From Kocuria varians (GTDB taxonomy: Bacteria; Actinomycetota; Actinomycetes; Actinomycetales; Micrococcaceae), in NCBI RefSeq assembly GCF_006539885.1, contig NZ_BJNW01000011.1, forward strand, positions 1 to 64,000: a stretch of 64,000 nt of DNA. Reading direction: 5' to 3'. Shown piece by piece: positions 49,845-58,756 of this stretch. Each line of letters begins with the position of its first letter. Within the stretch, counting starts at the first letter, position 1. Position numbers and translations under genes: made by a program. Under the pieces are notes generated by a model. The model searched no databases. It was not told where the DNA came from and worked only from the letters and a program-made list of their open reading frames with translations.

Positions 49845-50664
49845 ACATCTTGCCGATGGACAGCCCGCGTGCCGAGGACGCGCTCGGCGAGGTCTGCGTG
49901 TAGAGGATCCACTCGTCCGCGCGGGCGAAGCGGTGCCACCACATCGCGTGGTCCAGGGAGGCGACGTTCATGCCGCGTTCGCCCCAGGACCGGCCGTGGC
50001 GGCGCAGGATGGGCTCCATCATCGTGTAGTCGGACACGTAGGCCAGCGCCGCACGGTGGATCGCGGGATCGTCCGGCAGGGGCGCCAGAGCCTTGACCCA
50101 CACCGCGTTGTAGGAGTCCGTGGAACCCTGCCACGGCAGGAACAGCGGCTGCGTGATGTAGCGCATGTCGAAGGGCCGCTCGAACGCCTGCGCGCGGGCC
50201 TCGGGGATGTCCAGCGCCCCGAGCGTTTCCCGCAGGGTCGGCAGCGACTCCGGGTCGGGGACGCCCGCGGGCATCTCGTCCTGGTGCTCGAGACCCTCCG
50301 CGGCGTCCTGGAAGGAGGCGATCACCGAGAGGATCGTCTTGCCCTCCTGGTAGGCGTGGATCCGCCGGGCGGAGAAGGACCGGCCGTCCCGCACGCGCTC
50401 CACGCCGAACGTGATGGGCAGGTTGATGTCCCCGCCGCGCAGGAAGTACGCGTGCAGCGAGTGGATGGCGCGTTCCGGGTCCACCGTGCGCATCGCGGCC
50501 ATGGCGGCCTGGGCGAGCACCTGCCCGCCGTAGACCCGGGCGCGGGGCGTGGTGATGGTGTGCCCCACGAATATGTCCTCGGTGGTGCGGGCCCCGCCGC
50601 CGTCCGCGAGGTCGAGCATCTCGATGAGCGCGGCCACGGGTTCCTGGGTGGGATCGACAGTCAT
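49774..50664 (-). CDS. tesB: Acyl-CoA thioesterase II
   Basis: Hydrolyses acyl-CoAs. The 296-residue double hot-dog protein shows VYGGQVLAQAAMAAMRTV, HSLHAYFLRGGD, RDGRSFSARRIHAYQEGKTI and the C-terminal SLDHAMWWHRF and WILYTQTSPSASSARGLSIG, a TesB pattern. The ATG at 50664 is chosen: TAGAGT lies seven bases before it, so the transcript is probably leaderless; a GTG three codons upstream is the alternative. It is divergent from a second thioesterase and overlaps the transferase gene at its 3' end. It is not linked to siderophore chemistry by any visible evidence. Confidence 0.92.
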   Translation of the reverse strand: MTVDPTQEPVAALIEMLDLADGGGARTTEDIFVGHTITTPRARVYGGQVLAQAAMAAMRTVDPERAIHSLHAYFLRGGDINLPITFGVERVRDGRSFSARRIHAYQEGKTILSVIASFQDAAEGLEHQDEMPAGVPDPESLPTLRETLGALDIPEARAQAFERPFDMRYITQPLFLPWQGSTDSYNAVWVKALAPLPDDPAIHRAALAYVSDYTMMEPILRRHGRSWGERGMNVASLDHAMWWHRFARADEWILYTQTSPSASSARGLSIGKMFTRDGAMIATTVQEGMMRLPEFH

Positions 50665-50708
50665 GGGCCCCACTCTAATCCGCGCCGTGGATGTGGTGTG
50701 ATGGGAGC

Positions 50709-51176
50709 ATGACTTCCCTCAACGTCCCCGTGCAGATGCGCTTCTTCGACCAGGACCAGTACGGCCACATCAACAACGTGACCATGCTGCGCTACTTCGA
50801 GGACGCCCGCGTGCGGCTCACCGCGTCACCCATCAAGAAGGACCCCGACCACGGGATCCCGGAGGACACCACGTTCCGCGAGTCCGTGGGGGAGCTGCGC
50901 TCCGTGGTGGCGCACCAGAGCGTGGACTACAAGGAGCAGCTGTTCTTCCGCATGGACCCGGTGATCGTGCGCACGTGGATCTCGAAGATCGGCGGCTCGT
51001 CCTTCACCATCTCCTACAGTCTCCAGGAGGAGGACGGCTCCCACGTGTACGCGCAGGGGGAGTCGGTGATCGTGATGATGGATCCGGAGACCGGCAAGAG
51101 CGTGAAGCTCTCCGAGGACCACAAGGCGCTGCTCGCCTCCCTGGAGGACGACGTCAAGTACGACCACGCCCGATGA
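50709..51176 (+). CDS. Hot-dog (4HBT-type) acyl-CoA thioesterase
   Basis: A 155-residue single hot-dog protein. The motif RFFDQDQYGHINNVTMLRYF carries the aspartate and the HINN element of 4-hydroxybenzoyl-CoA thioesterase-like enzymes, with VVAHQSVDYKEQLFF as the second strand pair. The ATG at 50709 fits the family start; upstream residues are not conserved. It overlaps the following gene by four bases (ATGA). Substrate unknown; acyl-CoA is the family default. Confidence 0.87.
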   Translation: MTSLNVPVQMRFFDQDQYGHINNVTMLRYFEDARVRLTASPIKKDPDHGIPEDTTFRESVGELRSVVAHQSVDYKEQLFFRMDPVIVRTWISKIGGSSFTISYSLQEEDGSHVYAQGESVIVMMDPETGKSVKLSEDHKALLASLEDDVKYDHAR

Positions 51177-51877
51177 CACCCGCTCCCGAGAACCCTGTCG
51201 CGGGCTTCTCCCTGCTCGACCACCGCGACGCCGCGGACCTGGCCACCTACGTGAGCCGCGCCCGTTCCGTGGACCCGCAGGCCGCGGTCCGGCTGCAGGC
51301 CATGGGACAGGTGCTCGCGGTGTGGGTCTCGGTGATCCACCCCGCGGGCCTGCTGGACACCGCGCCCGTGGTGCTCGGCCTGCGCACCATCGGTCTCGCG
51401 GAGCCCTCCAGCCTGGACGCCACCGTGGCCGCCTCCGCCATCACGGACCGGCTGGCGCGGGTGGGCTCGGGGGGCAACGACGCCGCCCCGGTCTGGTTGA
51501 CTGCCCCGCCCCAGGAGGTCTTCGCCTCCTGGGCGGGAATCCTTGCGCCGCGCAGCGGGTGGAGCGCCCTGGGAGCGGTTCCGGCGGCGCTCGTGCGCGA
51601 CGTCGCCCGGATGGGCGTCCAGGCCGTCTCGGACGCTGTCCCCGCGGACTCCGGTGCGGCCGTCGTGCAGAAGGTGCGGGCCCGCGTGTGGGGTGCCGCC
51701 TCCGGATGGGGTCCCGCGGACGGTCCCGCCGTGCCGGACGGTGCCGCCTTCGCCCTGGACGTGCTCGGTTTCGTGCCGCCCTCCGCGCAGGAGGTCCACG
51801 TGGCCACCGAGCGCACGGGCCAGTGGGTGCGTCTGAGCACGGGCGTGGGCCACGTGCTGGTGAAGCTTCCGCGCTGA
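51173..51877 (+). CDS. Conserved hypothetical protein, coupled to thioesterase
   Basis: A 234-residue protein that I do not recognise. It is Ala/Val-rich with a pattern of mixed helices (ADLATYVSRARSVDPQAAVRLQAMGQVLAVWVS) and a conserved-looking centre (SWAGILAPRSGWSALGAVPA). No signal peptide or clear membrane helix is visible. Similar-sized proteins are common at this position in related actinobacteria, from memory. Its ATG overlaps the thioesterase stop, so they are cotranscribed. A weak stem follows. Confidence 0.7.
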   Translation: MTPAPENPVAGFSLLDHRDAADLATYVSRARSVDPQAAVRLQAMGQVLAVWVSVIHPAGLLDTAPVVLGLRTIGLAEPSSLDATVAASAITDRLARVGSGGNDAAPVWLTAPPQEVFASWAGILAPRSGWSALGAVPAALVRDVARMGVQAVSDAVPADSGAAVVQKVRARVWGAASGWGPADGPAVPDGAAFALDVLGFVPPSAQEVHVATERTGQWVRLSTGVGHVLVKLPR

Positions 51878-51882
51878 GGGCC

Positions 51883-51913
51883 GGTCCGACAGAGCACGAG
51901 GCCTTGCCGGACC
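51883..51913. terminator. Weak hairpin between convergent genes
   Basis: GGTCCG and CGGACC form a 6-bp stem with a 19-base loop in the 63-bp spacer between the hypothetical gene and the globin gene. Confidence 0.3.
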
Positions 51914-51940
51914 AGCCGTCTGGAAATCAGCGCCCCGAGG

Positions 51941-52471
51941 TCAGCCCGGCCGGTTGACCATCGCGTGGGCGGCGCGCTCGAAGTAGTCCCACATGATGCC
52001 GTCGTGCAGCGGGGAGAGCTCCACGGCGTCCATGGCTGCGCGCATGTGCGCCAGCCATGTCTCGCGCGCCCACGTGTCCACCGGGAACGGAGCGTGGCGC
52101 ATCCGCAGCCTCGGGTGGCCCCGCTGCTCGGAGTACGTGGTGGGCCCGCCCCAGTACTGCTCCAGGAACATCCGCAGCCGCTCCTCGGCGGGGCCCAGGT
52201 CCTCCTCGGGGTACAGCGCCTTGAAGTCCGGGTCCTCAGCCACGCGTGCGTAGAACTCGTGGGTGAGCTTCACGAACGTCTCGTGCCCGCCCACCTGCGC
52301 GTAGAACGAGTCCGACGACGCCGCCTCGGCCGCCTCGCGCGCGTCCCCCACCTGCTGCGGGGGCTGCGTCACGGAGCCGCCCGCGGAGCGGGAGCCCACG
52401 GCACCGAGCGTGAACGTGCGACGCCCTGCCGGGGGAGCGGCCTGCGGATCGGTGGGGCCGGACTCGCTCAC
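51941..52471 (-). CDS. glbO: Group II truncated haemoglobin
   Basis: Haem protein that binds oxygen or NO; group II members in actinobacteria are linked to respiration and redox stress. The globin core (SFYAQVGGHETFVKLTHEFYARVAEDPDF... LGPAEERLRMFLEQYWGGPTTYSEQRGHPRLRMRHAPF...) contains the group II pattern with the proximal histidine in RMRHAPF and the late tryptophan WLAHM. At 176 residues it has about 50 extra N-terminal residues, Pro/Ala-rich, compared with the usual 130. The GTG start overlaps the pepN stop (GTGA), so it is coupled to pepN. Confidence 0.9.
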   Translation of the reverse strand: MSESGPTDPQAAPPAGRRTFTLGAVGSRSAGGSVTQPPQQVGDAREAAEAASSDSFYAQVGGHETFVKLTHEFYARVAEDPDFKALYPEEDLGPAEERLRMFLEQYWGGPTTYSEQRGHPRLRMRHAPFPVDTWARETWLAHMRAAMDAVELSPLHDGIMWDYFERAAHAMVNRPG

Positions 52472-55101
52472 CGGGCGGCCCCGGCGTCGTCGGCCTCACC
52501 CAGCGCGACGGCGTCGACCTGCTGGGCGCGCACGGCGCGGCGGACCGCGTCCTGGCGTTCCAGGACGATGCGTCGCAGCCCGCTCAGCGCGGGGTCCAGG
52601 GCGTCGAGGAAACGCTGCGCCTCGTCCACGACCTCCTGGCTCGTGTGGCGGGGGAACAGGCCCACGGCGATCTGCTGCGCGAGCTCGTGGGTGCGGTCCT
52701 TCCACACGCCCGTGACGTCCGCGAAGTAGCGCTGCGCGTACGGGGTGACCAGGGCGTCGTCGTGCACGCGGAAGAACCCGGCGATCGCGGCCTGCTGCTG
52801 CGAGTTGGGCAGGGCGCCCTCCTCGACCACGAGTCGCCACGTCTCCGCCTTGGCCTCGGGCGTGGGGATCGCTGCCGACGCCGTGGCCGCCGCGATCGCG
52901 CCCGTCTCGGTGTTGTCCTCGCGCAGGGCCGCGGCGATGTCCTCGGCGCCCTTGCGGCCGGCGGCCACGAGGGCGGTCAGCACGGACCAGCGTGTGTCGG
53001 TGTCCAGTTCGACGCCCTCCGGCACGCCCTCGCCCTTGGCGAAGCCCGCCACGCGGTCGAGCTGCGCATCGGTGCACGCGCGGCGCAGGAAGGCGCGGAA
53101 GAACTGCCACTGGTGGTCGGAGCCGGCATCGGACGCCTCGGTGAGACGCCACAGCTCGTCGGCGGCGGACTCGCGCACGGCCTGCGCGTGCTCCGGGGCC
53201 AGGTAGTGGTCCAGGGCGGTGTCGAGCTGGCGCAGCTGCACCTGGACGGCGGTGGAGTCCGTCTCGTGGCCCACGTTGGCGAGCGCCAGGCGCACGTAGT
53301 CGCTCGCCGGGCTCACGCCGTCGTGCACCGAGTCCCACGCCGCGGCCCACACCAGGGAGCGCGGCAGGGACTCGTCGAAGTCGCCCAGGTGGTTCATGGC
53401 GGTCGCGAGCGAGCACTCGTCCAGGCGGATCTTGGCGTAGGCGAGGTCGTCGTCGTTGAGCAGCACCAGGTCCGGGCGCTCACGGCCCACGAGGTCGGGC
53501 ACCTGGGTGAGCTCGCCGTCCACGTCCAGCTCCACGCGCAGCGTGCGGGTCAGGCGTCCCGTGTCCTCACGGTGGTCGTAGAAGCCCACGGCCACGCGGT
53601 GCGGGCGCAGGGTGGGGTGGCCCTCCTGGCCGATCTGCTCGATGGCGAAGGAGGTGATCACGCCGTCCGCGTCCGCGGTGATGCGGGGGATCAGGGTGTT
53701 CACGCCCGCGGTCTCGAGCCAGCGCTCGGACCACTGCTTCAGGTCGCGTCCGCTCGCCGCCTCCAGCTCCACCATGAGGTCGGAGAGCTCGGTGTTGGAC
53801 CACGCGTGCTTGCCGAAGTAGCGGTTGAGTCCGGCCATGAACTCCTTCTGACCAACCCATGCCACGAGCTGCTTGAGCACGGAGGCGCCCTTGGCGTACG
53901 TGATGCCGTCGAAGTTCACGAGCACGGCCTCGAGGTCCGGGATCTCGGCCTTGATGGGGTGCGTGGTGGGCAGCTGGTCCTGCGCGTAGCCCCAGGACTT
54001 CTCGCCGGCGGCGAACGTGGTCCACGCGTTGGTGTACTTGGTGTTCTGGGCGCACGCGAGCGTGGACATGTACTCGGCGAAGGACTCGTTGAGCCACAGG
54101 TCGTTCCACCAGCGCATGGTCACGAGGTCCCCGAACCACATGTGCGCGAGCTCGTGCAGCACGGTGATGGCCCGGCGCTCCACGCGCGCCTGCGCGGGCT
54201 TGGAGCGGAAGATGTAGGACTCCACGAACGTCACGGCGCCCGCGTTCTCCATGGCACCGGCGTTGAACTGCGGCACGAAGAGCTGGTCGTACTTCTCGAA
54301 CGGGTAGGGGACGCCGAACTGCGACTCGTAGAACTCGAAGCCCTGCTTGGTGATCTCGAACATCTCGTCCGCGTCCATGTAGTCGAACAGGGAGCGGCGG
54401 GCGAACAGGCCCAGGTCGATCGTGCGCCCGTCCGCGGAGACCAGGCTGTCCGTGGTCTTCAGGTAGGGGCCGGCGATCAGCGCGGTGACGTAGCAGGACA
54501 TCACGGGCGTGGGGGAGAAGTCCCAGCGGGCCACGCCGTCAGAGACGGCCACGGGCTCGGGGGTGGGCTGGTTGGAGACCACCTGCCACGCGGCGGGGGC
54601 CGTGACCGAGAACTCGAACGTGGCCTTGAGGTCCGGCTGCTCGAAGACCGGGAACATGCGCCGGGTGTCCGCGACCTCGAACTGCGAGTATAGGTACACC
54701 TCACCGTCCGCCGGGTCCACGAAGCGGTGCAGGCCCTCGCCGGTGTTCATGTAGTACATCGTGGACTCGACCACGAGCTCGTTGCTCGCCGCGAGGCCCG
54801 GGAGCTGGATGCGCTCGCCGTCGCTGACCTCCGCCGGGTCCAGGGAGGAGCCGTTGAGGGTCACGGACTCCACGGACGCCGTGATCGCGTCGATGAACGT
54901 CTCGGAACCGGGTTCGGCGGTGAACGCCGCGGTGGTGCGCACGGTGAAGGTCTCCGGGCCCGTGGTGAGATCCAGGGCCACGCGGTAGGACTGCACCGAC
55001 ACGGTCTGCGCGCGCTGGGCGGCCTCCGCTCGGGTCAGGTTGGTTCCGGGCACGACGGCGTTCCTCTCCTCGACGACTACTTCCATGACCGCGCGGGGCA
55101 T
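52468..55101 (-). CDS. pepN: Aminopeptidase N (M1 family)
   Basis: Zinc metallopeptidase that removes N-terminal residues from peptides. The 877-residue cytoplasmic protein has the substrate motif GAMENAG, zinc ligands in HELAHMWFGD (His316, His320) and Glu339 in NESFAEY. The long C-terminal helical ERAP1-like domain is complete. The ATG at 55101 follows the -10-like CATAAT by six bases and has no ribosome site, suggesting a leaderless mRNA; ATG at 55086 is the alternative. It is divergent from rpiB and translationally coupled to glbO. Confidence 0.95.
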   Translation of the reverse strand: MPRAVMEVVVEERNAVVPGTNLTRAEAAQRAQTVSVQSYRVALDLTTGPETFTVRTTAAFTAEPGSETFIDAITASVESVTLNGSSLDPAEVSDGERIQLPGLAASNELVVESTMYYMNTGEGLHRFVDPADGEVYLYSQFEVADTRRMFPVFEQPDLKATFEFSVTAPAAWQVVSNQPTPEPVAVSDGVARWDFSPTPVMSCYVTALIAGPYLKTTDSLVSADGRTIDLGLFARRSLFDYMDADEMFEITKQGFEFYESQFGVPYPFEKYDQLFVPQFNAGAMENAGAVTFVESYIFRSKPAQARVERRAITVLHELAHMWFGDLVTMRWWNDLWLNESFAEYMSTLACAQNTKYTNAWTTFAAGEKSWGYAQDQLPTTHPIKAEIPDLEAVLVNFDGITYAKGASVLKQLVAWVGQKEFMAGLNRYFGKHAWSNTELSDLMVELEAASGRDLKQWSERWLETAGVNTLIPRITADADGVITSFAIEQIGQEGHPTLRPHRVAVGFYDHREDTGRLTRTLRVELDVDGELTQVPDLVGRERPDLVLLNDDDLAYAKIRLDECSLATAMNHLGDFDESLPRSLVWAAAWDSVHDGVSPASDYVRLALANVGHETDSTAVQVQLRQLDTALDHYLAPEHAQAVRESAADELWRLTEASDAGSDHQWQFFRAFLRRACTDAQLDRVAGFAKGEGVPEGVELDTDTRWSVLTALVAAGRKGAEDIAAALREDNTETGAIAAATASAAIPTPEAKAETWRLVVEEGALPNSQQQAAIAGFFRVHDDALVTPYAQRYFADVTGVWKDRTHELAQQIAVGLFPRHTSQEVVDEAQRFLDALDPALSGLRRIVLERQDAVRRAVRAQQVDAVALGEADDAGAAR

Positions 55102-55264
55102 CTGGCCATTATGGCAGTCGCGGCAACTCCCCGGTGGTCCCGGCCGGCACGGGGCCTGCGGGGCGGTCGGCGATATGGTGGGGACCACGTCCTGTCCTTG
55201 CGGCGTGCCACACGTCCGGTGCGCGGGGGACACCCGGGAACCCACCTAGGAGTTGCAGAAGACC

Positions 55265-55777
55265 ATGCGCGTGCACATCGCCACCGACCATGCGGGACTC
55301 GAGCTGTCCCACTACCTCATGGAGCGCCTCACCGAGGAGGGCTTCGAGCTGATCGACCACGGCCCGGAGGAGTACGACGCCGTGGACGACTACCCCGCGT
55401 TCTGCATCAGCGCCGCCATGGGGGTGCGCGAGGACCGCGAGAACGGCCTGGACTCGCTGGGCATCGTGCTGGGCGGCTCCGGCAACGGCGAGCAGATGGC
55501 CGCGAACAAGGTGCAGGGCATCCGCGCCGCGCTGGCCTGGAACCAGGACACCGCCAAGCTGGCCCGCGAGCACAACGACGCCCAGGTGGTCTCCCTCGGC
55601 GGCCGCCAGCACGAGAAGGAGGAGGCGCTCGCTCTCGTGCTCACGTTCCTGCGCGAGCCGTTCTCCGGCGACGAGCGCCACGTGCGCCGGATCGAGCAGC
55701 TCGCGGAGTTCGAGCGCACGGGTGACATCGCGGGCAAGCTCTCCGCGATCACCCCGCGCCCCTTCACGCGCGGCTGA
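55265..55777 (+). CDS. rpiB: Ribose-5-phosphate isomerase B
   Basis: Interconverts ribose-5-phosphate and ribulose-5-phosphate in the pentose phosphate pathway. The 170-residue protein shows the phosphate and sugar sites ATDHAG, DHGPEEYDAVDDYP, GIVLGGSGNGEQMAANK and VSLGGRQH. The GSGNGEQ form with glutamate, without the bacterial cysteine, is the actinobacterial RpiB type. The ATG at 55265 follows TAGGAG at 12 bases. It is 12 bp upstream of nei on the same strand. Confidence 0.94.
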   Translation: MRVHIATDHAGLELSHYLMERLTEEGFELIDHGPEEYDAVDDYPAFCISAAMGVREDRENGLDSLGIVLGGSGNGEQMAANKVQGIRAALAWNQDTAKLAREHNDAQVVSLGGRQHEKEEALALVLTFLREPFSGDERHVRRIEQLAEFERTGDIAGKLSAITPRPFTRG

Positions 55778-55789
55778 GCGGGGCACCCC

Positions 55790-56713
55790 GTGCCGGAAGG
55801 CCACTCGATCCACCGACTTGCCCGCCAGCTCGGTGACCTCTTCACGGGTCAGCGGCTGAGCGTGTCCAGCCCCCAGGGGCGCTTCTCCGCCGGGGCGCAG
55901 CTGCTCGACGGCCGGGTGCTCACGCGTGCCCGCGCCCACGGCAAGCACCTGTACCTGGACTTCGCGGCACCGCAGGACCCGCAGGACGTGCTCGTGATGC
56001 GCTCGCACCTGGGCATCTACGGGGCGTGGAGCTTCGTGGGGGACGAGACGTCCGCGGCGGCGTCGTCGATCGGCGCCCCGCGGCGGGTGGGGGAGCGCGA
56101 GTCCGGTTCCTCGCAGGCCCCGGCCGTGGCGCACGACGACGCCGGGCGCGTGGTCCCCGAGGCGCCCGTGGGTGCCGTGCGGGCCCGGCTCGCGGGGGAG
56201 CACGGGTGGGCGGACCTGCGCGGCCCCGCGCTGTGCGCGGTGGAGACGCCGGAGGAGGCCCGGGCCGCCGAGGCGAAGCTCGGCCCCGATCCGCTGGACC
56301 CGGACGCGGACCCCGCTCCCTTCCTGGCGAAGGCGGGCCGCAGCCGGCGGGCGATCGGCGTGCTGCTCATGGAGCAGGACGTGGTCTCGGGGATCGGCAA
56401 CATCTTCCGCGCCGAGTCGCTGTTCCGGCGCGGAGTGAACCCGATGACCCCGGGAACGTCCCTCACGCCCGAGGACCTGCGGGGGCTGTGGGACGAGAAC
56501 GTGGCGCTCATGGACGTGGGCGTGCGCGTGGGACGCATCATCACCACGGACCCCGAGGACCGGCCGGGCATCCCGGAGTCGGAGGCGTGGCCCGAGCACG
56601 CGAACTACGTCTACCACCGCCACGGTCAAGACTGCCTGCGCTGCGGGGCCACCGTCCTGAAGAAGGACCTGAACGGGCGCGGCCTCTACTGGTGCCCCGT
56701 CTGCCAGGCCTGA
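55790..56713 (+). CDS. nei: Fpg/Nei-family DNA glycosylase (endonuclease VIII type)
   Basis: Base-excision repair enzyme that removes oxidised bases and cuts at abasic sites. The 307-residue protein begins MPEGHSIHRLA: after Met removal Pro is the nucleophile and Glu the helper. It has the helix-two-turn-helix region (EQDVVSGIGNIFRAESLFRRG) and a C-terminal zinc finger with CLRCG and CPVC. The MPEGH start favours Nei over Fpg (MPELPEVE). A roughly 35-residue Ser/Ala-rich insertion lies after residue 85. The GTG start has a weak ribosome site and follows rpiB by 12 bp. Confidence 0.92.
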   Translation: MPEGHSIHRLARQLGDLFTGQRLSVSSPQGRFSAGAQLLDGRVLTRARAHGKHLYLDFAAPQDPQDVLVMRSHLGIYGAWSFVGDETSAAASSIGAPRRVGERESGSSQAPAVAHDDAGRVVPEAPVGAVRARLAGEHGWADLRGPALCAVETPEEARAAEAKLGPDPLDPDADPAPFLAKAGRSRRAIGVLLMEQDVVSGIGNIFRAESLFRRGVNPMTPGTSLTPEDLRGLWDENVALMDVGVRVGRIITTDPEDRPGIPESEAWPEHANYVYHRHGQDCLRCGATVLKKDLNGRGLYWCPVCQA

Positions 56714-56747
56714 GCGGCCGGCTGACGGCCCGTCCGGTCTGCTCGGG

Positions 56748-56786
56748 CGACGACGCCGCGCGGCACCCGGCCGCGCGGCGTCGTCG
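56748..56786 (+). terminator. Terminator after nei
   Basis: A 16-bp perfect GC stem with a 7-base loop, followed by TTCC, 35 bp past the nei stop. Confidence 0.8.
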
Positions 56787-56832
56787 TTCCCGGGTGGCAC
56801 ACCGGGACCGGGCGAGGAGGGCGCAAGATACG

Positions 56833-56862
56833 AAAAACCCCGCAGTGCGAGGTCTGCGGGGT
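56833..56862 (-). terminator. Rho-independent terminator of tRNA-Gly
   Basis: A 9-bp stem (ACCCCGCAG/CTGCGGGGT) with an 8-base loop followed on the leftward strand by five T residues, 30 bases past the tRNA. It is one of the few classical T-tract terminators here. Confidence 0.85.
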
Positions 56863-56891
56863 GTGATCGGAACGGCGAATCTGCCACTGTG

Positions 56892-56962
56892 AGGGGGCGA
56901 CGGGAATCGAACCCGCGTAGCCAGTTTGGAAGACTGGGGCTCTACCATTGAGCTACGCCCCC
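56892..56962 (-). tRNA. tRNA-Gly (anticodon UCC)
   Basis: A 71-base cloverleaf with acceptor GGGGGCG/CGCCCCC, D arm GCTC...GAGC, anticodon loop CTTCCAA (UCC) and T arm CGGG-TTCGATT-CCCG. The CCA end is not encoded. It reads GGA codons and is divergent from tRNA-Pro. Confidence 0.95.
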
Positions 56963-57048
56963 GGGAACGATGACGACAGTACACGAGCACCCCTGGCGGC
57001 TGCCACCCGCGGGCGCTCATGGCGTGCTTTCCCGGCCCGGAGCCCGCG

Positions 57049-57067
57049 ACACGATAGACTGTCGTGT
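57049..57067 (+). promoter_or_regulatory. -10 element within a palindrome upstream of tRNA-Pro
   Basis: TAGACT (57055-57060) is flanked by perfect 6-bp arms ACACGA and TCGTGT. It is a suitable -10 for tRNA-Pro and possibly tig. The symmetry may be a protein site or chance; no consensus -35 is visible. Confidence 0.4.
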
Positions 57068-57159
57068 TGTCGGCCCGCCCGCGGGCGCGTCGGCACCCGT
57101 CCCGTGCGCGTCCCAGAGCGTTGCGCGCGGTCACGGAGCACGTGCCGAGCACGTGACCA

Positions 57160-57232
57160 CGGGGTGTAGCGCAGTGGCTAGCGCGCCTGCTTTGGGAGCA
57201 GGAGATCGCAGGTTCGAGTCCTGTCACCCCGA
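57160..57232 (+). tRNA. tRNA-Pro (anticodon UGG)
   Basis: A 73-base cloverleaf: acceptor CGGGGTG/CACCCCG, D arm GCGC...GCGC, anticodon stem CCTGC/GCAGG around TTTGGGA (UGG), T arm CAGG-TTCGAGT-CCTG. No CCA is encoded. It lies about 100 bp upstream of tig on the same strand, with an inverted repeat GGTCACG/CGTGACC just before it (57129-57158). Confidence 0.95.
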
Positions 57233-57333
57233 CGTCTGGGCGCCACGGCCGCGTGCCGTGACGCCCGTGGACCCACCGGACCGACCCCGGTCCGTTGCAG
57301 CAAGCACCCAACGACCCCAGGAGTACAGCGGAA

Positions 57334-58665
57334 GTGAAGAGCGCCGTCGAGAAACTCAATCCCACCGAGGCGAAGATCACCATTGACATCACCTACGCGG
57401 ATCTGAAGCCCTTCCTGCAGGAGACCTACAAGGAGCTGGGCAACCAGATCCAGATCCCCGGTTTCCGCAAGGGCAAGATCCCCGCCAAGCTCATCGAGCA
57501 GCGCGTGGGCTTCGACTTCGTGGTGGAGAACGCGCTGAACGAGGGGCTCAACTCCTTCTACCAGCAGGCGCTGGCGGAGAACGAGCTGACCCCGCTCTCC
57601 CAGCCCCAGGTGGAGGTCCTCTCCAAGCCGGAGGAGGACAACCGCGAGGCGGACACCAAGGTGGAGATCTCCGTGGCCATCCGCCCCGAGATCGAGCTGC
57701 CGGACTACAAGGGCCTCGAGGTCGAGGTCCAGGCGCGCGAGGCCTCCGCCGAGGACGAGCAGAAGGCCCTGGACGAGCTGCGCGCCCGCTTTGGCACGCT
57801 GAAGTCCGTGGACCGTCCCGCCGCCGAGGGTGACCACGTGACCCTCGACCTGCAGGCGCTGGTGGACGGCGACGAGGTCGACGCCGCCAACGACCTCTCC
57901 TACGAGGTGGGCTCCGGCACCATGCTCGAGGGCATCGACGAGGCCGTGACCGGTCTCTCCGCCGGCGAGGACGCCACGTTCGAGACCACCCTGGCCGGTG
58001 GCGAGCACTCCGGTGCGCAGGCCACCGTCAAGGTCAAGGTCACCGCCGTCAAGGAGCGCGAGCTGCCCGAGGCGGACGACGAGTTCGCGCAGCTGGCCTC
58101 CGAGTTCGACACCATCGACGAGCTCAAGGAAGACCTGAAGAAGCAGGTCGCCGAGTCCGCCGTGGTGGAGCAAGGCATCGAGGCCCGCGACAAGGTGCTC
58201 GAGAAGCTCGTGGAGCTCATCGAGGTCCCCGTGCCGGAGAAGGTCATCGAGGACCAGCTCGCCCAGCACTTCGACTCCGAGCAGGCCCAGGCCTCCGCGG
58301 AGCCGGGTCACGACACCGAGGAGCACCGCGCGGAGGTCCGCAAGAACGCCGAGACCGCGTTCCGCAACGAGATCATCCTCGACGCCGTGGCCGAGGCCGA
58401 GGAAGTCGGTGTGGAGCAGTCCGAGCTCATCGACTACATCATCAACATGTCCCAGCAGTACGGCATGGACCCGAACCAGTTCGCGCAGATGCTCGACGGT
58501 TCCGGCCAGGCCGGGATGATGGTGGGCGAGGTGCGCCGCCGCAAGGCCCTGGCCAAGGTCCTGGAGCAGGCCACCGTGAAGGACTCCAATGGCAAGGCCG
58601 TGGACCTCTCCTCCTTCGTGGGCACCGCGGACGACGCCGCCGAGGACGCTGCCGAGACCGAGTGA
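57334..58665 (+). CDS. tig: Trigger factor
   Basis: Ribosome-bound chaperone and peptidyl-prolyl isomerase that meets nascent chains at the exit tunnel. The 443-residue protein has the ribosome-binding signature GFRKGKIP in its N-domain (about residues 1-120), a FKBP-like domain (about 150-235; [31 protein letters not shown]) and a long charged helical C-domain. GTG at 57334 follows CAGGAG at ten bases and starts the conserved [13 protein letters not shown]; earlier in-frame starts are not conserved. It is upstream of clpP1, the standard order, and ends at a strong terminator. Confidence 0.95.
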   Translation: MKSAVEKLNPTEAKITIDITYADLKPFLQETYKELGNQIQIPGFRKGKIPAKLIEQRVGFDFVVENALNEGLNSFYQQALAENELTPLSQPQVEVLSKPEEDNREADTKVEISVAIRPEIELPDYKGLEVEVQAREASAEDEQKALDELRARFGTLKSVDRPAAEGDHVTLDLQALVDGDEVDAANDLSYEVGSGTMLEGIDEAVTGLSAGEDATFETTLAGGEHSGAQATVKVKVTAVKERELPEADDEFAQLASEFDTIDELKEDLKKQVAESAVVEQGIEARDKVLEKLVELIEVPVPEKVIEDQLAQHFDSEQAQASAEPGHDTEEHRAEVRKNAETAFRNEIILDAVAEAEEVGVEQSELIDYIINMSQQYGMDPNQFAQMLDGSGQAGMMVGEVRRRKALAKVLEQATVKDSNGKAVDLSSFVGTADDAAEDAAETE

Positions 58666-58708
58666 CCACCGCGCGCCGTCGGCTCCCGAGCCCCCGGCGC
58701 GAGGCCCT

Positions 58709-58756
58709 GAAACGCCACGGCGACCCCGCACGAACGCGGGGTCGCCGTGGCGTTTC
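58709..58756 (+). terminator. Terminator after tig
   Basis: A 21-bp perfect stem with a 6-base loop, the longest in the window, 44 bp past the tig stop. It separates tig from the clpP operon. Confidence 0.9.

Noticed and set aside
54688-54706. Iron-box-like TATAGGTACACCTCA inside pepN
   Set aside because: It matches the IdeR consensus only in part, lies deep in a coding region, and has no promoter context.
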